A DNA stretch of 64,000 nt from positions 248,001 through 312,000 of the forward strand of contig NZ_SOAV01000004.1 in the NCBI RefSeq assembly GCF_004364245.1, given 5' to 3'. Below, piece after piece: positions 1 through 8,302 of the stretch. Position 1 is the first letter of the stretch; each line of letters begins with the position of its first letter. The notes below the pieces were generated by a model. That model ran no database searches and was not told the DNA's origin. It saw nothing but the letters and a program-made list of their open reading frames with translations. The stretch comes from Streptomyces sp. BK208 (GTDB lineage: Bacteria; Actinomycetota; Actinomycetes; Streptomycetales; Streptomycetaceae). A program made the translations under genes and the position numbers.

Positions 1-19
1 TACTGCGTCGACATTTCAG

Positions 20-41
20 TGCTGCCTCTTGCAGGCAGCAT
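20..41. terminator. Short hairpin near the left edge
   Basis: TGCTGCCT and AGGCAGCA form an 8-bp stem around a 5-nt loop. No T-run follows. It could end transcription of a gene lying left of the window, or of the flavin reductase gene. The rest of bases 1-209 shows no convincing coding region on either strand. Confidence 0.3.
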
Positions 42-209
42 AGGCGCCCCAAGCGGCCGATCCCGGTCGGGGCGACCCGCGCTCCGCCCGGAATATTACT
101 CGTCAGTACATCCAGTTCTTTCCCGCTAAGCAAGCGCTTTGAACTGTGACCTTCGCAACGCAGCGTAACCGGAACCCGACACCCCCGCAGAAGGCGCCCC
201 GCGGGCCGG

Positions 210-719
210 TCAGTCGCGCAGCCCCCGGTAGCGCCCCTGGTGGTACAGGAGTGGCCTGCCCTCTCCCGCCGGGTCGCCGAGGAGGACCTCCGCCAGCACG
301 ATCCGGTGGTCCCCGGCGGGCACCCGGGCGACCGCACGGCACACCAGCCAGGCGAGCACACCGTCCAGTACGGGCACCCCCTTCGGCCCCTCCCGCCAGG
401 CAGTGGGCGCCGCGAAGCGGTCGGCGCCGCTGCGGGCGAAGGTGGCCGCGAGCTCCTCCTGGTGCTCACCGAGCAGATGGACGCCGACGTGCTCGGCCTC
501 GGACACCGCGGGCCAGCTCGACGAACCGGTGCCGATCCCGAAGGAGAGCAGCGGCGGGCGGGCGGAGACCGAGGTGAGGGACGTGGCCGTGAAACCGACC
601 GGGCCGCCGGGACCGCGCGCGGTGATCACGGCGACGCCCGCCGCGTGCCGCCGGAAGACGGACCGCAGCAGGTCGTCAGTGGCGGGCCGCGGCGCGGCGA
701 GGTCGGGGCCGACCGGCAT
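210..719 (-). CDS. Flavin reductase-like FMN-binding protein
   Basis: The 169-residue product matches the small flavin reductase domain family (HpaC/RutF type): an N-terminal LLRSVFRRHAAGVAVITA segment, then GFTATSLTSVSARPPLLSFG, the usual FMN-contacting stretch, and a C-terminal HRIVLAEV segment. Such proteins reduce free FMN or FAD with NAD(P)H and often feed a partner monooxygenase. None is adjacent, so the partner is unknown. The open frame extends upstream to 809, but the ATG at 719 is preceded by a clear GGAGG, so I chose it. The protein is cytosolic, with no signal peptide or membrane segment. The fold is clear; the substrate is not. Confidence 0.85.
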   Translation of the reverse strand: MPVGPDLAAPRPATDDLLRSVFRRHAAGVAVITARGPGGPVGFTATSLTSVSARPPLLSFGIGTGSSSWPAVSEAEHVGVHLLGEHQEELAATFARSGADRFAAPTAWREGPKGVPVLDGVLAWLVCRAVARVPAGDHRIVLAEVLLGDPAGEGRPLLYHQGRYRGLRD

Positions 720-865
720 GCGGGTCCCTCCTTCCGCGTCGCGCCTCGGCCCCGGGAGCGGGGAACGGGACGCGGGGGCAGGCTGACGACGGGTGGTACA
801 CACAGTCAATTACGTCCAGGGGTCTCGAAGCTGTGGAGAAGACCTCGCCACTGCCGTGTCGCTCG

Positions 866-1213
866 TCACACCGCCTCGCCCAACGCCGCGACGACGTCCG
901 CCTTGCGCGGCAGGCCCACGGCACGGCGTACGACACGGCCGTCGGCGTCCAGCACCAGCACGGTGGGGGTCTTGACCACGTCGAGGGCGCGGACGAGCTC
1001 CAGGTGGCCCTCGGCGTCGATCTCGACGTGGGCCACGCCGGGGACCATACCGGCCACCTCGCCGAGGACCCTCCGGGTGGCCCGGCAGGGCGCGCAGAAG
1101 GCGCTGGAGAACTGCACCAGCGTCGCGCGCGGGCCGAGTTCCGCACCCAGGTCGGCCGCACCCAGCCGAGGGACGGCGGCCCCGGACCGCCTGCCGTCGT
1201 GCCGCTCGCGCAT
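866..1213 (-). CDS. Thioredoxin-family protein
   Basis: The product is 115 residues. It shows a thioredoxin fold with the active site FCAPC (C40 and C43 from this start), a DAEGHLELVRALDVV strand-helix region and the cis-proline loop TPTVLVLDADG. It lacks a signal peptide, so it probably acts as a cytosolic thiol reductant or oxidoreductase. CAPC differs from the CGPC of housekeeping thioredoxin, so a dedicated redox partner is possible. A GTG at 1246 is an alternative start that would add an Arg-rich N-terminus; neither start has a strong ribosome site. It lies downstream of, and antisense to, the promoter region of the plsC-like gene. Confidence 0.8.
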   Translation of the reverse strand: MRERHDGRRSGAAVPRLGAADLGAELGPRATLVQFSSAFCAPCRATRRVLGEVAGMVPGVAHVEIDAEGHLELVRALDVVKTPTVLVLDADGRVVRRAVGLPRKADVVAALGEAV

Positions 1214-1510
1214 CGGCGCGCCCCCGTTCCGCCGCCGTCGCGGCACTCATCGGCACGCGTTCACCCGCGCGCCGCCGGTCCGTTCTCCGAAGGTGCAGCG
1301 CTCGCGGGGCGGCGGAGATTCCCGCTCACCATCGCTTTTCGGCCACACCGGGGCCGCGCGAGTGATGAGGATCTCGCCGCACCCGGGCACCAAGGCTGGT
1401 ACACCGGCCGTTCTTGGGGCACGATCTGCGACAAGCCGTAAACCTACGGCTGCGTAACTTTCGACTGGGAGCCCCCTTCCCAGGCTGACAAGGAAGGGTT
1501 CGACCCGCCC

Positions 1511-2239
1511 ATGGCAGAACTCGTCTACCGCCCGGTGATCGGTCTCGCCCGCACCCTGTTCAAGGCGTGGGACCTCAAGATCGACTGCCAGGGATCGGAG
1601 AACATCCCGCGCTCGGGCGGCGCCGTGCTGGTGAGCAACCACATCAGCTACCTGGACTTCATCTTCGACGGTCTGGCCGCACTGCCGCAGAAGCGGCTGG
1701 TGCGCTTCATGGCGAAGGAGTCGGTCTTCCGGCACCGCGTCTCCGGTCCGCTGATGCGCGGGATGAAGCACATCCCGGTGGACCGCAAGCAGGGCGAGAC
1801 GGCCTACGCCCACGCCCTCGACTCGCTGAAGTCCGGGGAGATCGTCGGGGTCTTCCCGGAGGCGACGATCTCCGAGTCGTTCACCCTGAAGAGCTTCAAG
1901 TCGGGAGCCGCGCGGCTCGCGCAGGAGGCGGACGTCCCGCTGGTGCCGATGGCACTGTGGGGCACCCAGCGCCTGTGGACCAAGGGCCACCCGCGCAACT
2001 TCAAGCGCAGCCACACCCCCATCACCATCCGGGTCGGCGAGGCGATGGAGGCCCCGCGCGATCAGTACGCGGGCGCCATCACCCGGCGGCTGCGCGAGCG
2101 CGTGCAGGAGCTGCTGGAGGCGGCGCAGCGCGCGTACCCGGTCCGTCCCAAGGGGGCCGACGACACCTGGTGGATGCCGGCCCATCTCGGCGGCACGGCT
2201 CCGACGCCCGAGCAGCTGCGCACCGCCCAGGCGCACTGA
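1511..2239 (+). CDS. Lysophospholipid acyltransferase, PlsC family
   Basis: This 242-residue protein of the PlsC/LPLAT family transfers an acyl chain to lysophosphatidic acid or a related lysolipid at the inner membrane face. The catalytic NHxxxxD motif is present as NHISYLD (H44, D49). The second block is FPEATIS at about residues 115-121, instead of the usual FPEGTRS: glycine and arginine of the substrate-phosphate-binding motif are replaced, so the acceptor may not be plain LPA. The start is ATG with AAGGAAGGG upstream. A possible -10 box (TAACTT, 1455-1460) and a small CCGTA/TACGG inverted repeat lie upstream. The gene ends 10 bp from the convergent transglutaminase-like gene. Confidence 0.9.
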   Translation: MAELVYRPVIGLARTLFKAWDLKIDCQGSENIPRSGGAVLVSNHISYLDFIFDGLAALPQKRLVRFMAKESVFRHRVSGPLMRGMKHIPVDRKQGETAYAHALDSLKSGEIVGVFPEATISESFTLKSFKSGAARLAQEADVPLVPMALWGTQRLWTKGHPRNFKRSHTPITIRVGEAMEAPRDQYAGAITRRLRERVQELLEAAQRAYPVRPKGADDTWWMPAHLGGTAPTPEQLRTAQAH

Positions 2240-2249
2240 GCCGCACGCC

Positions 2250-2822
2250 TCACAGAGCGGCCGGGAGCGTCTCCCACAGGTGACGGCGGTCGGTGGCCGT
2301 CTTCAGGGCGTCCAGCACCGCCGGATGCGGCGCCGCGTACAGCTCCGGGTAGTCCGCCTCGCCCGCCGCCCGGTCCGGCGTGAAGGCCAGTCGCTCCCCC
2401 CGCAGGGAGAACCGCGCGTTCACGCCGGGCTTGTTACCGCGCGGGTCCTGCCGGTGCCACGCACCGTCGAGGCGTACCGCGACCAGCCCGTGCACCACGT
2501 CGAACCGCTGATAGCACAGCGCGGTGGGGATGTCCTCGGCCCGCAGCAGCGCGGCCAGCGCGTGGGCCTTGGCATAGCAGATGCCGGTGCGCTGCTCCAG
2601 GACGTCGGAGGCCCGCCAGGTGACGCGCGGGTCCCCGGAGTCCTGCGAGTGCGGAATCGTGTCGCGCACGAACTCGAAGGCCAGCCGCGCATAGGCATAC
2701 GAGTCCTCCGCCTCCTTGGCGAGCAGGCCGGCCGTCTCCCGCACGCGCGGGTGCTCGTGGTCGATGGCCTCGTCCGACGCCAGGTAAGCGGACAGGTCAG
2801 GGGTTTGCTGGATCAGCTCCAT
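2250..2822 (-). CDS. Transglutaminase-like cysteine protein
   Basis: The 190-residue product carries the transglutaminase-like (papain-fold) core. From this start I see the nucleophile in TGICYAKAHA (C82), the histidine in VVHGLVAV (H111) and an aspartate in RQDPRG (D126), in the order of the family triad. Bacterial members hydrolyse or transfer amide bonds, but their substrates are mostly unknown. There is no signal peptide, so the protein is probably cytosolic. The start is uncertain: ATG at 2822 lacks a strong ribosome site, and a GTG at 2849 in frame is possible. It sits between the acyltransferase and threonine aldolase genes with no obvious functional link. Confidence 0.8.
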   Translation of the reverse strand: MELIQQTPDLSAYLASDEAIDHEHPRVRETAGLLAKEAEDSYAYARLAFEFVRDTIPHSQDSGDPRVTWRASDVLEQRTGICYAKAHALAALLRAEDIPTALCYQRFDVVHGLVAVRLDGAWHRQDPRGNKPGVNARFSLRGERLAFTPDRAAGEADYPELYAAPHPAVLDALKTATDRRHLWETLPAAL

Positions 2823-2919
2823 GTCGGCAGAGCATAGGAAAGCGATCACCCGTCAGTCAATGACTTTTCAGGTGACCGCATACCTATGCATAAACTGCCT
2901 TGCCCCGGAGGGTCGTGCG

Positions 2920-3990
2920 TCAGCGCGCCATCTCCTCCTTGAGGGCGGCCACGAACGCGTCGACGTCGTCCTCGGTGGTGTCGAAGGCGCACATCCAGCG
3001 CACGACCCCGGCGGCCTCGTCCCAGAAGTAGAAGCGGAACCGCTTCTGCAGGCGCTCGCCCACCTCGTGCGGCAGCCGGGCGAAGACCCCGTTGGCCCGC
3101 ACCGGATAGAGGATCTCCACCCCGTGCACGGCGCGCACGCCCTCGGCCAGGCGCTGGGCCATCTCGTTGGCGTGCCGGGCGTTGCGCAGCCACAGGTCCT
3201 TGGCCAGCAGGGCCTCCAGCTGCACGGACACGAAGCGCATCTTGGAGGCGAGCTGCATGGACAGCTTGCGCAGGTGCTTCATGTGGCGCACCGCGTCCTG
3301 GTTCAGCACCACCACCGCCTCGCCGAACAGGGCGCCGTTCTTGGTGCCGCCGAGGGAGAGGAGGTCCACGCCGACCGCGTTGGTGAACGTCCGCATGGGC
3401 ACGTCCAGCGAGGCGGCGGCGTTGGCTATCCGGGAGCCGTCCAGGTGCACCTTCATGCCGTGCGCGTGGGCGTGCTCGCAGACGGCGCGTATCTCGTCGG
3501 GTGTGTAGAGGGTGCCCAGCTCGGTGCTCTGGGTGATCGAGACGACCTGCGGCATCGCCCGGTGCTCGTCGTCCCAGCCGTACGCCTGCCGGTCGATCAG
3601 GTCGGGCGTGAGCTTGCCGTCGGGGGTGGGGACGGTGAGCAGCTTCAGGCCGCCCATGCGCTCGGGGGCGCCGCCCTCGTCGACGTTGATGTGCGCGCTC
3701 TCGGCGCAGATCACCGCGCCCCAGCGGTCGGTGACCGCCTGGAGCGCGACGACGTTGGCGCCGGTGCCGTTGAAGACCGGGAACGCCTCGGCGCCGGAGC
3801 CGAAGTGGCTGCGGATCACCTGCTGGAGGTTCGCGGTGTAGTCGTCCTCGCCGTACGCGACCTGGTGCCCGCCGTTGGCCAGTGCCAGGGCGGCGAGCAC
3901 CTCGGGGTGCGCGCCGGCGTAGTTGTCACTGGCGAAACCGCGGACCTCGGGGTCGTGGTGGCGACGCGCGTCGGTCTTCGGGGGGTTCAC
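2920..3990 (-). CDS. ltaE: Low-specificity threonine aldolase
   Basis: A PLP enzyme that cleaves threonine or allo-threonine to glycine and acetaldehyde. Family blocks are clear: FASDNYAGAHPEVLAAL near the N-terminus, the GTGANVVAL cofactor loop, HLDGSRIANA with the PLP-contacting aspartate (D184), and SLGGTKNGALFGEAVV carrying the Schiff-base lysine (K217). The length of 356 residues is normal. I chose the GTG at 3990 because it overlaps the SDR stop codon as GTGA, a common translational-coupling arrangement, with GAGAAG just upstream; a GTG at 4008 is also in frame. It is the last gene of the unit that begins with the DUF6421 gene. Confidence 0.92.
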   Translation of the reverse strand: MNPPKTDARRHHDPEVRGFASDNYAGAHPEVLAALALANGGHQVAYGEDDYTANLQQVIRSHFGSGAEAFPVFNGTGANVVALQAVTDRWGAVICAESAHINVDEGGAPERMGGLKLLTVPTPDGKLTPDLIDRQAYGWDDEHRAMPQVVSITQSTELGTLYTPDEIRAVCEHAHAHGMKVHLDGSRIANAAASLDVPMRTFTNAVGVDLLSLGGTKNGALFGEAVVVLNQDAVRHMKHLRKLSMQLASKMRFVSVQLEALLAKDLWLRNARHANEMAQRLAEGVRAVHGVEILYPVRANGVFARLPHEVGERLQKRFRFYFWDEAAGVVRWMCAFDTTEDDVDAFVAALKEEMAR

Positions 3991-4733
3991 GGCTTCTCGG
4001 TCAGCCACAGACGGGTTCCGTTCACTTCCGCGGCGGGCTTGTCCCAGACACCGGCGACTGCCTCGGCGAGGTCACGCACGTCCGTGAAGCCCGCGAACTT
4101 CGCGTTGGGACGCTCGGCGCGCATCGCGTCGTGCACCAACGCCTTGACCACCAGGATCGCAGCCGCCGACGTCGGTCCCTGCTCGCCCCCCGCCTTGCGG
4201 AAGTAGTCCCCCATGGCCAGCGTCCACGCCTCGGCGGCGGCCTTCGCGGCCGAGTAGGCGGCGTTGCCCGCGGTGGGGCTGGACGCGCCGGCGGCGCTGA
4301 TCAGGAGGTAGCGGCCGCGGTCGCTGCGCTGGAGCGCCTCGTGGAAGGCGAGGGACGTGTGCTGCACGGTACGGATGAGCAGCTTCTCCAGGAGGTCCCA
4401 GTCGCCCAGTTCGGTCTTGGTGAAGGACTTGCTGCCGCGCCAGCCGCCCACGAGGTGGACCACGCCGTCGACGTGGCCGAACTCCTGCTCGATGCGGTCG
4501 GCCCAGGCCCGGGTGGAGTCCAGGTCCAGCAGGTCGACCGTCTCGCCGGTGACCGTGGCGCCGCCGTGCGCGTAGCGCGCCGCGTCCACGGCCTCGGCGA
4601 GCCGCTCCGGGTCGTTGTCCGCGCCGACGACGGTCGCGCCCGCCTCGGCCAGCCGCAGCAGCGCGGCCCGTCCGGCGGGTCCGCCCGCCCCTGCCACCGC
4701 GATCACCGCGCCGTCGAGCGCCCCGTTCCCCAT
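3987..4733 (-). CDS. Short-chain dehydrogenase/reductase
   Basis: This 248-residue SDR has the nucleotide-binding glycine motif VAGAGGPAGRAALL at the N-terminus, a variant of TGxxxGxG, and the catalytic Ser-Tyr-Lys set in ISAAGASSPTAGNAAYSAAKAA. It is likely an NAD(P)-dependent oxidoreductase in the cytosol; the substrate cannot be read from sequence. Start ATG at 4733 follows GGGAGG. It lies 56 bp after the DUF6421 gene and overlaps the aldolase start by 4 bp, so the three genes are probably one transcript. A much longer open frame that runs through the DUF6421 gene in another frame is not real. Confidence 0.88.
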   Translation of the reverse strand: MGNGALDGAVIAVAGAGGPAGRAALLRLAEAGATVVGADNDPERLAEAVDAARYAHGGATVTGETVDLLDLDSTRAWADRIEQEFGHVDGVVHLVGGWRGSKSFTKTELGDWDLLEKLLIRTVQHTSLAFHEALQRSDRGRYLLISAAGASSPTAGNAAYSAAKAAAEAWTLAMGDYFRKAGGEQGPTSAAAILVVKALVHDAMRAERPNAKFAGFTDVRDLAEAVAGVWDKPAAEVNGTRLWLTEKP

Positions 4734-4789
4734 GGTCCTCGCCTCCCGAGCCTGTGTCTGTGTGTGTCCGTGCGTGCCGCCGCCGTCGC

Positions 4790-6193
4790 TCACGCGGCGG
4801 CCCGCTCGGCGCCGTCCGCGGCCGCGGTGATGCCCCGGGTGGCGGCGATCACCTTCTTGAGCTTCTTGGACAGGGCCTCGTAGAACATGCTCAGCGGAAA
4901 CTCGTCGGGAAGCACGTCGTCGACGAGTTTGCGCGGCGGCAGGGACAGGTCCAGGGCGTCGGGGCCCTTGGCCCACTTCGAGCCCGGGTGCGGGGCGAGG
5001 TAGGTGGAGACCAGCTCGTAGCCGGCGAACCAGTGGACGATCTTCGGACGGTCGATGCCGTCGCGGTAGAGCTTCTCGATCTCGGCGCACAGCTGGTTGG
5101 TGACCTGCGGCGCGCGCTGCCAGTCGATGAAGAGCTTGTTGTCGGTCCAGCGGACGACGTCGTGCTTGTGCAGGTAGGCGAAGAGGAGCTGGCCGCCGAG
5201 ACCGTCGTAGTTGCGCACCCGCTCGCCGGTGACCGGGAAGCGGAACATGCGGTCGAAGAGCACCGCGTACTGCACGTCGCGGGCCTGCGGGACACCCTCG
5301 TCCGCCAGCTTCACGGCCTCCTTGAAGGCGGTGAGGTCGCAGCGCAGCTCCTCCAGGCCGTACATCCAGAACGGCTGGCGCTGCTTGATCATGAACGGGT
5401 CGAACGGCAGGTCGCCGTGGCTGTGGGTGCGGTCGTGGACCATGTCCCACAGGACGAAGGCCTCCTCGCAGCGCTTCTGGTCGTCGACCATGGCGGCGAC
5501 GTCCTCGGGCAGCTCCAGGCCCAGCAGGCCCACGGCGGCCTCGGTGACGCGGCGGAAGCGGGCGGCCTCGCGGTCGCAGAAGATGCCGCCCCAGGAGAAG
5601 CGCTCGGGGGCCTCGCGCACGGCGATGGTCTCCGGGAAGAGGACGGCCGAGTTGGTGTCGTAGCCGGCCGTGAAGTCCTCGAAGGTGATGCCGCAGAACA
5701 GCGGGTTGTCGTAGCGGGTGCGCTCCAGTTCGGCCAGCCAGTCGGGCCAGACCATGCGCAGCACGACCGCTTCGAGGTTGCGGTCCGGGTTGCCGTTCTG
5801 CGTGTACATCGGGAAGACGACCAGATGCTGGAGGCCGTCCGCGCGGTTCGCGGCGGGCTGGAAGGCCAACAGCGAGTCGAGGAAGTCGGGGATCTCGAAG
5901 CCGCCGTCGGCCCAGCGGCCGAGGTCCTGCACCAGGGCCTCGTGGTAGGCGCCGTCGTGCGGCAGCAGCGGGGACAGCTCGCGCACGGCTCCGGTGACGC
6001 GGCGCACGGCGTCCTCGGCGGCGGCCCGCTCGGGGGCGCCCTCGGCGTCGAAGTCGATCGACCCGTCCGCGGACTGCCATGGCTGGATCTGCTCCACGGC
6101 ATCCTTGAGCACGGGCCATGCCGGGTGCTCCACCACCCTGCTCACCGGAGGAACGTTCTCCTCCGCACCCACCTGCACAAGAATTTCCGTCAT
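4790..6193 (-). CDS. DUF6421 family protein
   Basis: A 467-residue protein that I recognise as the actinobacterial DUF6421 family, for which I know no assigned function. It is soluble, with no signal peptide or transmembrane segment. Distinctive conserved blocks are VLWDMVHDRTHSHGD (about residues 250-265), PFMIKQRQPFWMYGLEEL and KLFIDWQRAPQ. The DRTHSHGD block is rich in possible metal ligands (Asp, His, His, Asp), which suggests but does not prove a metal enzyme. It is the first gene of the unit with the SDR and threonine aldolase genes. Its ribosome site GGAGGAT and a promoter-like pair at 6229-6258 lie directly upstream. Confidence 0.85.
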   Translation of the reverse strand: MTEILVQVGAEENVPPVSRVVEHPAWPVLKDAVEQIQPWQSADGSIDFDAEGAPERAAAEDAVRRVTGAVRELSPLLPHDGAYHEALVQDLGRWADGGFEIPDFLDSLLAFQPAANRADGLQHLVVFPMYTQNGNPDRNLEAVVLRMVWPDWLAELERTRYDNPLFCGITFEDFTAGYDTNSAVLFPETIAVREAPERFSWGGIFCDREAARFRRVTEAAVGLLGLELPEDVAAMVDDQKRCEEAFVLWDMVHDRTHSHGDLPFDPFMIKQRQPFWMYGLEELRCDLTAFKEAVKLADEGVPQARDVQYAVLFDRMFRFPVTGERVRNYDGLGGQLLFAYLHKHDVVRWTDNKLFIDWQRAPQVTNQLCAEIEKLYRDGIDRPKIVHWFAGYELVSTYLAPHPGSKWAKGPDALDLSLPPRKLVDDVLPDEFPLSMFYEALSKKLKKVIAATRGITAAADGAERAAA

Positions 6194-6228
6194 GTCCCAT
6201 CCTCCACGGGAGAAGCTAGCGTCACGAC

Positions 6229-6258
6229 ACCGTAGACATACGACGTTTCTCCAATCAA
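6229..6258 (-). promoter_or_regulatory. Predicted promoter of the DUF6421 operon
   Basis: Read on the minus strand, TTGATT (6253-6258) is separated by 18 bp from TACGGT (6229-6234), a fair match to the vegetative -35 and TANNNT -10 pattern. The -10 box ends 35 bp before the ATG of the DUF6421 gene, leaving a short leader that contains GGAGGAT. Confidence 0.5.
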
Positions 6259-6420
6259 GGGGAGGTCCCGTAAATTATCCTGCCTCACCCCGGGCTTCGC
6301 CGCATTTTTTCCTGTCGAGCGTCGAGTTCGTATACCCGGCGCGGCACAGGGGAAACGGTCCGGCAGGGCCGTTAGGCTGCCGCCCTGCCCACGCCGACGT
6401 CGACGGAAGCGAGTCGAGCC

Positions 6421-7104
6421 TTGAACTTCCTCACCATCGGTCACCGCGGAGCGATGGGTGTCGAACCCGAGAACACCCTGCGTTCCTTCGTCGCCGCCGA
6501 GCAGGCCGGCCTCGACGTCGTCGAACTGGACCTGCACCTGAGCAAGGACGGCGCGCTCGTCGTCATGCACGACGCCGACGTGGACCGCACCACCGACGGC
6601 ACCGGAGCGATCGCCGACAAGACGCTGGAGGAGCTGCGCGCCCTGGACGCGGGCCGCGGGGAGCGGGTGCCGGTCTTCGAGGAGGCGCTGGACGCCGTCT
6701 CGGTCCCGTTGCAGGCCGAGATCAAGGACGCGGCGGCCGCGCGCGTCCTGGCCGAGGTGATGCTCCGCCGGGACCTGGTGGACCGGGTGGAGGTGATCTC
6801 GTTCCACGACGAGGCCATCGTCGAGATCGCCCGGCTGGTGCCGGGGGTGCGGACCGCCCTGGTCGCCCAGTACTACGGCCCCGAGGTCGTGGACCGTGCC
6901 GTGGCGGCGGGCGCGGGGGCCCTGTGTCTGGACATCAACAGGATCACGCTGGAGATCGTGAAGAAGGCCCGCAAGGCGGGTCTGCGGGTCTTCTCCTGGA
7001 CCGTGAACACCCAGGACCACCTGCGACTGGTGCGCGCCCTGGGACTCGACGGCGCGACGACCGACTACCCGGAGATCAAGCGCACCGGCCGCTTCACCGC
7101 CTGA
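6421..7104 (+). CDS. Glycerophosphodiester phosphodiesterase
   Basis: This 227-residue GDPD TIM-barrel enzyme hydrolyses glycerophosphodiesters from phospholipid turnover to glycerol-3-phosphate and an alcohol. Catalytic and metal residues of the family are visible: H8-R9 in IGHRGAMG, E35 and D37 in VELDLHL, and H50 in VVMHDADV, followed by VDRTTDGTG. There is no signal peptide, so it is the cytosolic type. The likely start is TTG at 6421, because it gives the canonical short N-terminus MNFLTIGHRG; GGAAGCGAG lies about 10 bases upstream. It diverges from the DUF6421 operon across 227 bp. Confidence 0.92.
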   Translation: MNFLTIGHRGAMGVEPENTLRSFVAAEQAGLDVVELDLHLSKDGALVVMHDADVDRTTDGTGAIADKTLEELRALDAGRGERVPVFEEALDAVSVPLQAEIKDAAAARVLAEVMLRRDLVDRVEVISFHDEAIVEIARLVPGVRTALVAQYYGPEVVDRAVAAGAGALCLDINRITLEIVKKARKAGLRVFSWTVNTQDHLRLVRALGLDGATTDYPEIKRTGRFTA

Positions 7105-7162
7105 GCGGACCGAGCGGGGCGAACGGACTGAGCGGACCGAGCGGGGCGAACGGGCTGAGCGG
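7101..7162. repeat. 27-bp tandem repeat, 2.3 copies
   Basis: Copies at 7101-7127 and 7128-7154 differ at one base and are followed by a partial CTGAGCGG (7155-7162). The array starts inside the last codons of the glycerophosphodiesterase gene and fills the gap to the convergent acetyltransferase gene. It looks like replication slippage; no function is evident. Confidence 0.9.
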
Positions 7163-7173
7163 CCGGGGGCCCG

Positions 7174-7713
7174 TCACACCAGTGGCTTGACCAGCAGCTC
7201 GAACTGGAGGTCGTCGCGCTGCGGGATGCCGAAGCGCTCGTCGCCGTACGGGAAGGGGGTCATCTCTCCCGTACGGCGGTAGCCGCGGCGCTCGTACCAG
7301 GCGATCAGGTCCTCGCGCACGGAGATCACGGTCATGTGCATCTCCGTGACGCCCCACGTCTCGCGGGCCCGCCGCTCGGCCTCCGCGATGATCGCCTTGC
7401 CCAGCCCCGAGCCCTGCAGCGCCGGGCTGACGGCGAACATCCCGAAGTAGGCGTGCGCCCCGCGGTGCTCCAGCTGGCAGCAGGCCACGATCCGGCCGTC
7501 CCGCTCCACCGTCAGCAGACGGCTGTCCGGCGCCTTGACCACGTCCAGCACGCCCTGCGGGTCGGTGCGCTGCCCCTGGAGGATGTCCGCCTCGGTGGTC
7601 CAGCCGGCCCGGCTGGTCTCACCCCGGTAGGCGGACTCCACGAGCGCCACGAGCGCGTCCACGTCGGTGTCGGTGGCGTCGCGGTAGGTCAGTGGGCCGG
7701 CGGTGGTGTCCAT
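7174..7713 (-). CDS. GNAT family N-acetyltransferase
   Basis: This 179-residue protein has the GNAT acetyl-CoA fold: an N-terminal YRDATDTDVDALVALVESAY segment, strand ACCQLEHRGAHAYFGMFAV, then motif A as LQGSGLGKAIIAEAERRA (QxxGxG/A) and the C-terminal WYERRGYRRTGE. It transfers an acetyl group to an amine; the acceptor is unknown. The start is ATG at 7713, with GGAGACG about 8 bases upstream; the longer open frame to 7830 has no ribosome site and would overlap the promoter of the divergent VOC gene. It ends in the repeat-filled gap behind the glycerophosphodiesterase gene. Confidence 0.9.
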   Translation of the reverse strand: MDTTAGPLTYRDATDTDVDALVALVESAYRGETSRAGWTTEADILQGQRTDPQGVLDVVKAPDSRLLTVERDGRIVACCQLEHRGAHAYFGMFAVSPALQGSGLGKAIIAEAERRARETWGVTEMHMTVISVREDLIAWYERRGYRRTGEMTPFPYGDERFGIPQRDDLQFELLVKPLV

Positions 7714-7789
7714 GTGGGGCGTCTCCGGTTCGTGCTCGGGCGCGGCGGGGGCACCGAAGAGAGTAACGCTGCCACTAGTGTCGGTCCGC

Positions 7790-8182
7790 ATGGTGCATGT
7801 ACTCAGCAGCCGGACGCTGCTCCGCCCCACCGACCCCGACCGCTCCCGCGCCTTCTACGGCGAGCAGCTCGGCCTCGCCGTCCACCGGGAGTTCGGCACC
7901 GGTCCTGAGCGGGGCACCGTCTACTTCCTCGGTGGCGGCTTCCTCGAGGTCTCCGGCCGCTCCGAGGCGCCCGCCGCCCCCGGGCTCGCCCTGTGGCTCC
8001 AGGTCGAGGACGCCGCCGCGGCCCACGACGAACTGCGGGCCAAGGGGGTCGAGATCGTACGGCCGCCGGTCGAGGAGCCGTGGGGACTGGTGGAGATGTG
8101 GATCGCGGACCCGGACGGCACCCGGATCGTGCTCGTGGAGGTGCCCGCCGGGCATCCGCTGCGCTACCGGCCCGGGATCTGA
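7790..8182 (+). CDS. VOC (glyoxalase/bleomycin resistance) family protein
   Basis: This 130-residue single-domain VOC protein shows the two beta-alpha-beta-beta-beta modules: SRTLLRPTDPDRSRAFYGEQL and YFLGGGFLEV, then LALWLQVEDAAAAHDELRAKG and MWIADPDGTRIVLVEV. The glutamates expected as metal ligands are present (FLEV and LVEV). Function may be dioxygenase, isomerase or binding protein. No ribosome site precedes the ATG, but TAGTGT (7776-7781) ends 8 bases before it, so the mRNA may be leaderless. It diverges from the acetyltransferase gene over a 76-bp gap. Confidence 0.82.
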   Translation: MVHVLSSRTLLRPTDPDRSRAFYGEQLGLAVHREFGTGPERGTVYFLGGGFLEVSGRSEAPAAPGLALWLQVEDAAAAHDELRAKGVEIVRPPVEEPWGLVEMWIADPDGTRIVLVEVPAGHPLRYRPGI

Positions 8183-8302
8183 GTAGTCGGAAGGGCGCCG
8201 CGAGCGCGGTGCGTTCCCGCCGGATGGCCGCGGTCCCGGCCCGGCCTTAGCGTGCTGGAGGGGGCGGACGGTCTGCGGCCCCGGCGGAAGGACGCCACCA
8301 CG

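Noticed and set aside
2821..4206. Plus-strand frame of 461 codons over the aldolase
   Set aside because: It is an antisense shadow of the threonine aldolase gene, with no ribosome site and shadow-type composition.
3987..6200. Single 737-codon frame joining the DUF6421 region and the SDR
   Set aside because: Only the last 248 codons (SDR) show a real protein. The rest is the DUF6421 gene read in the wrong frame.
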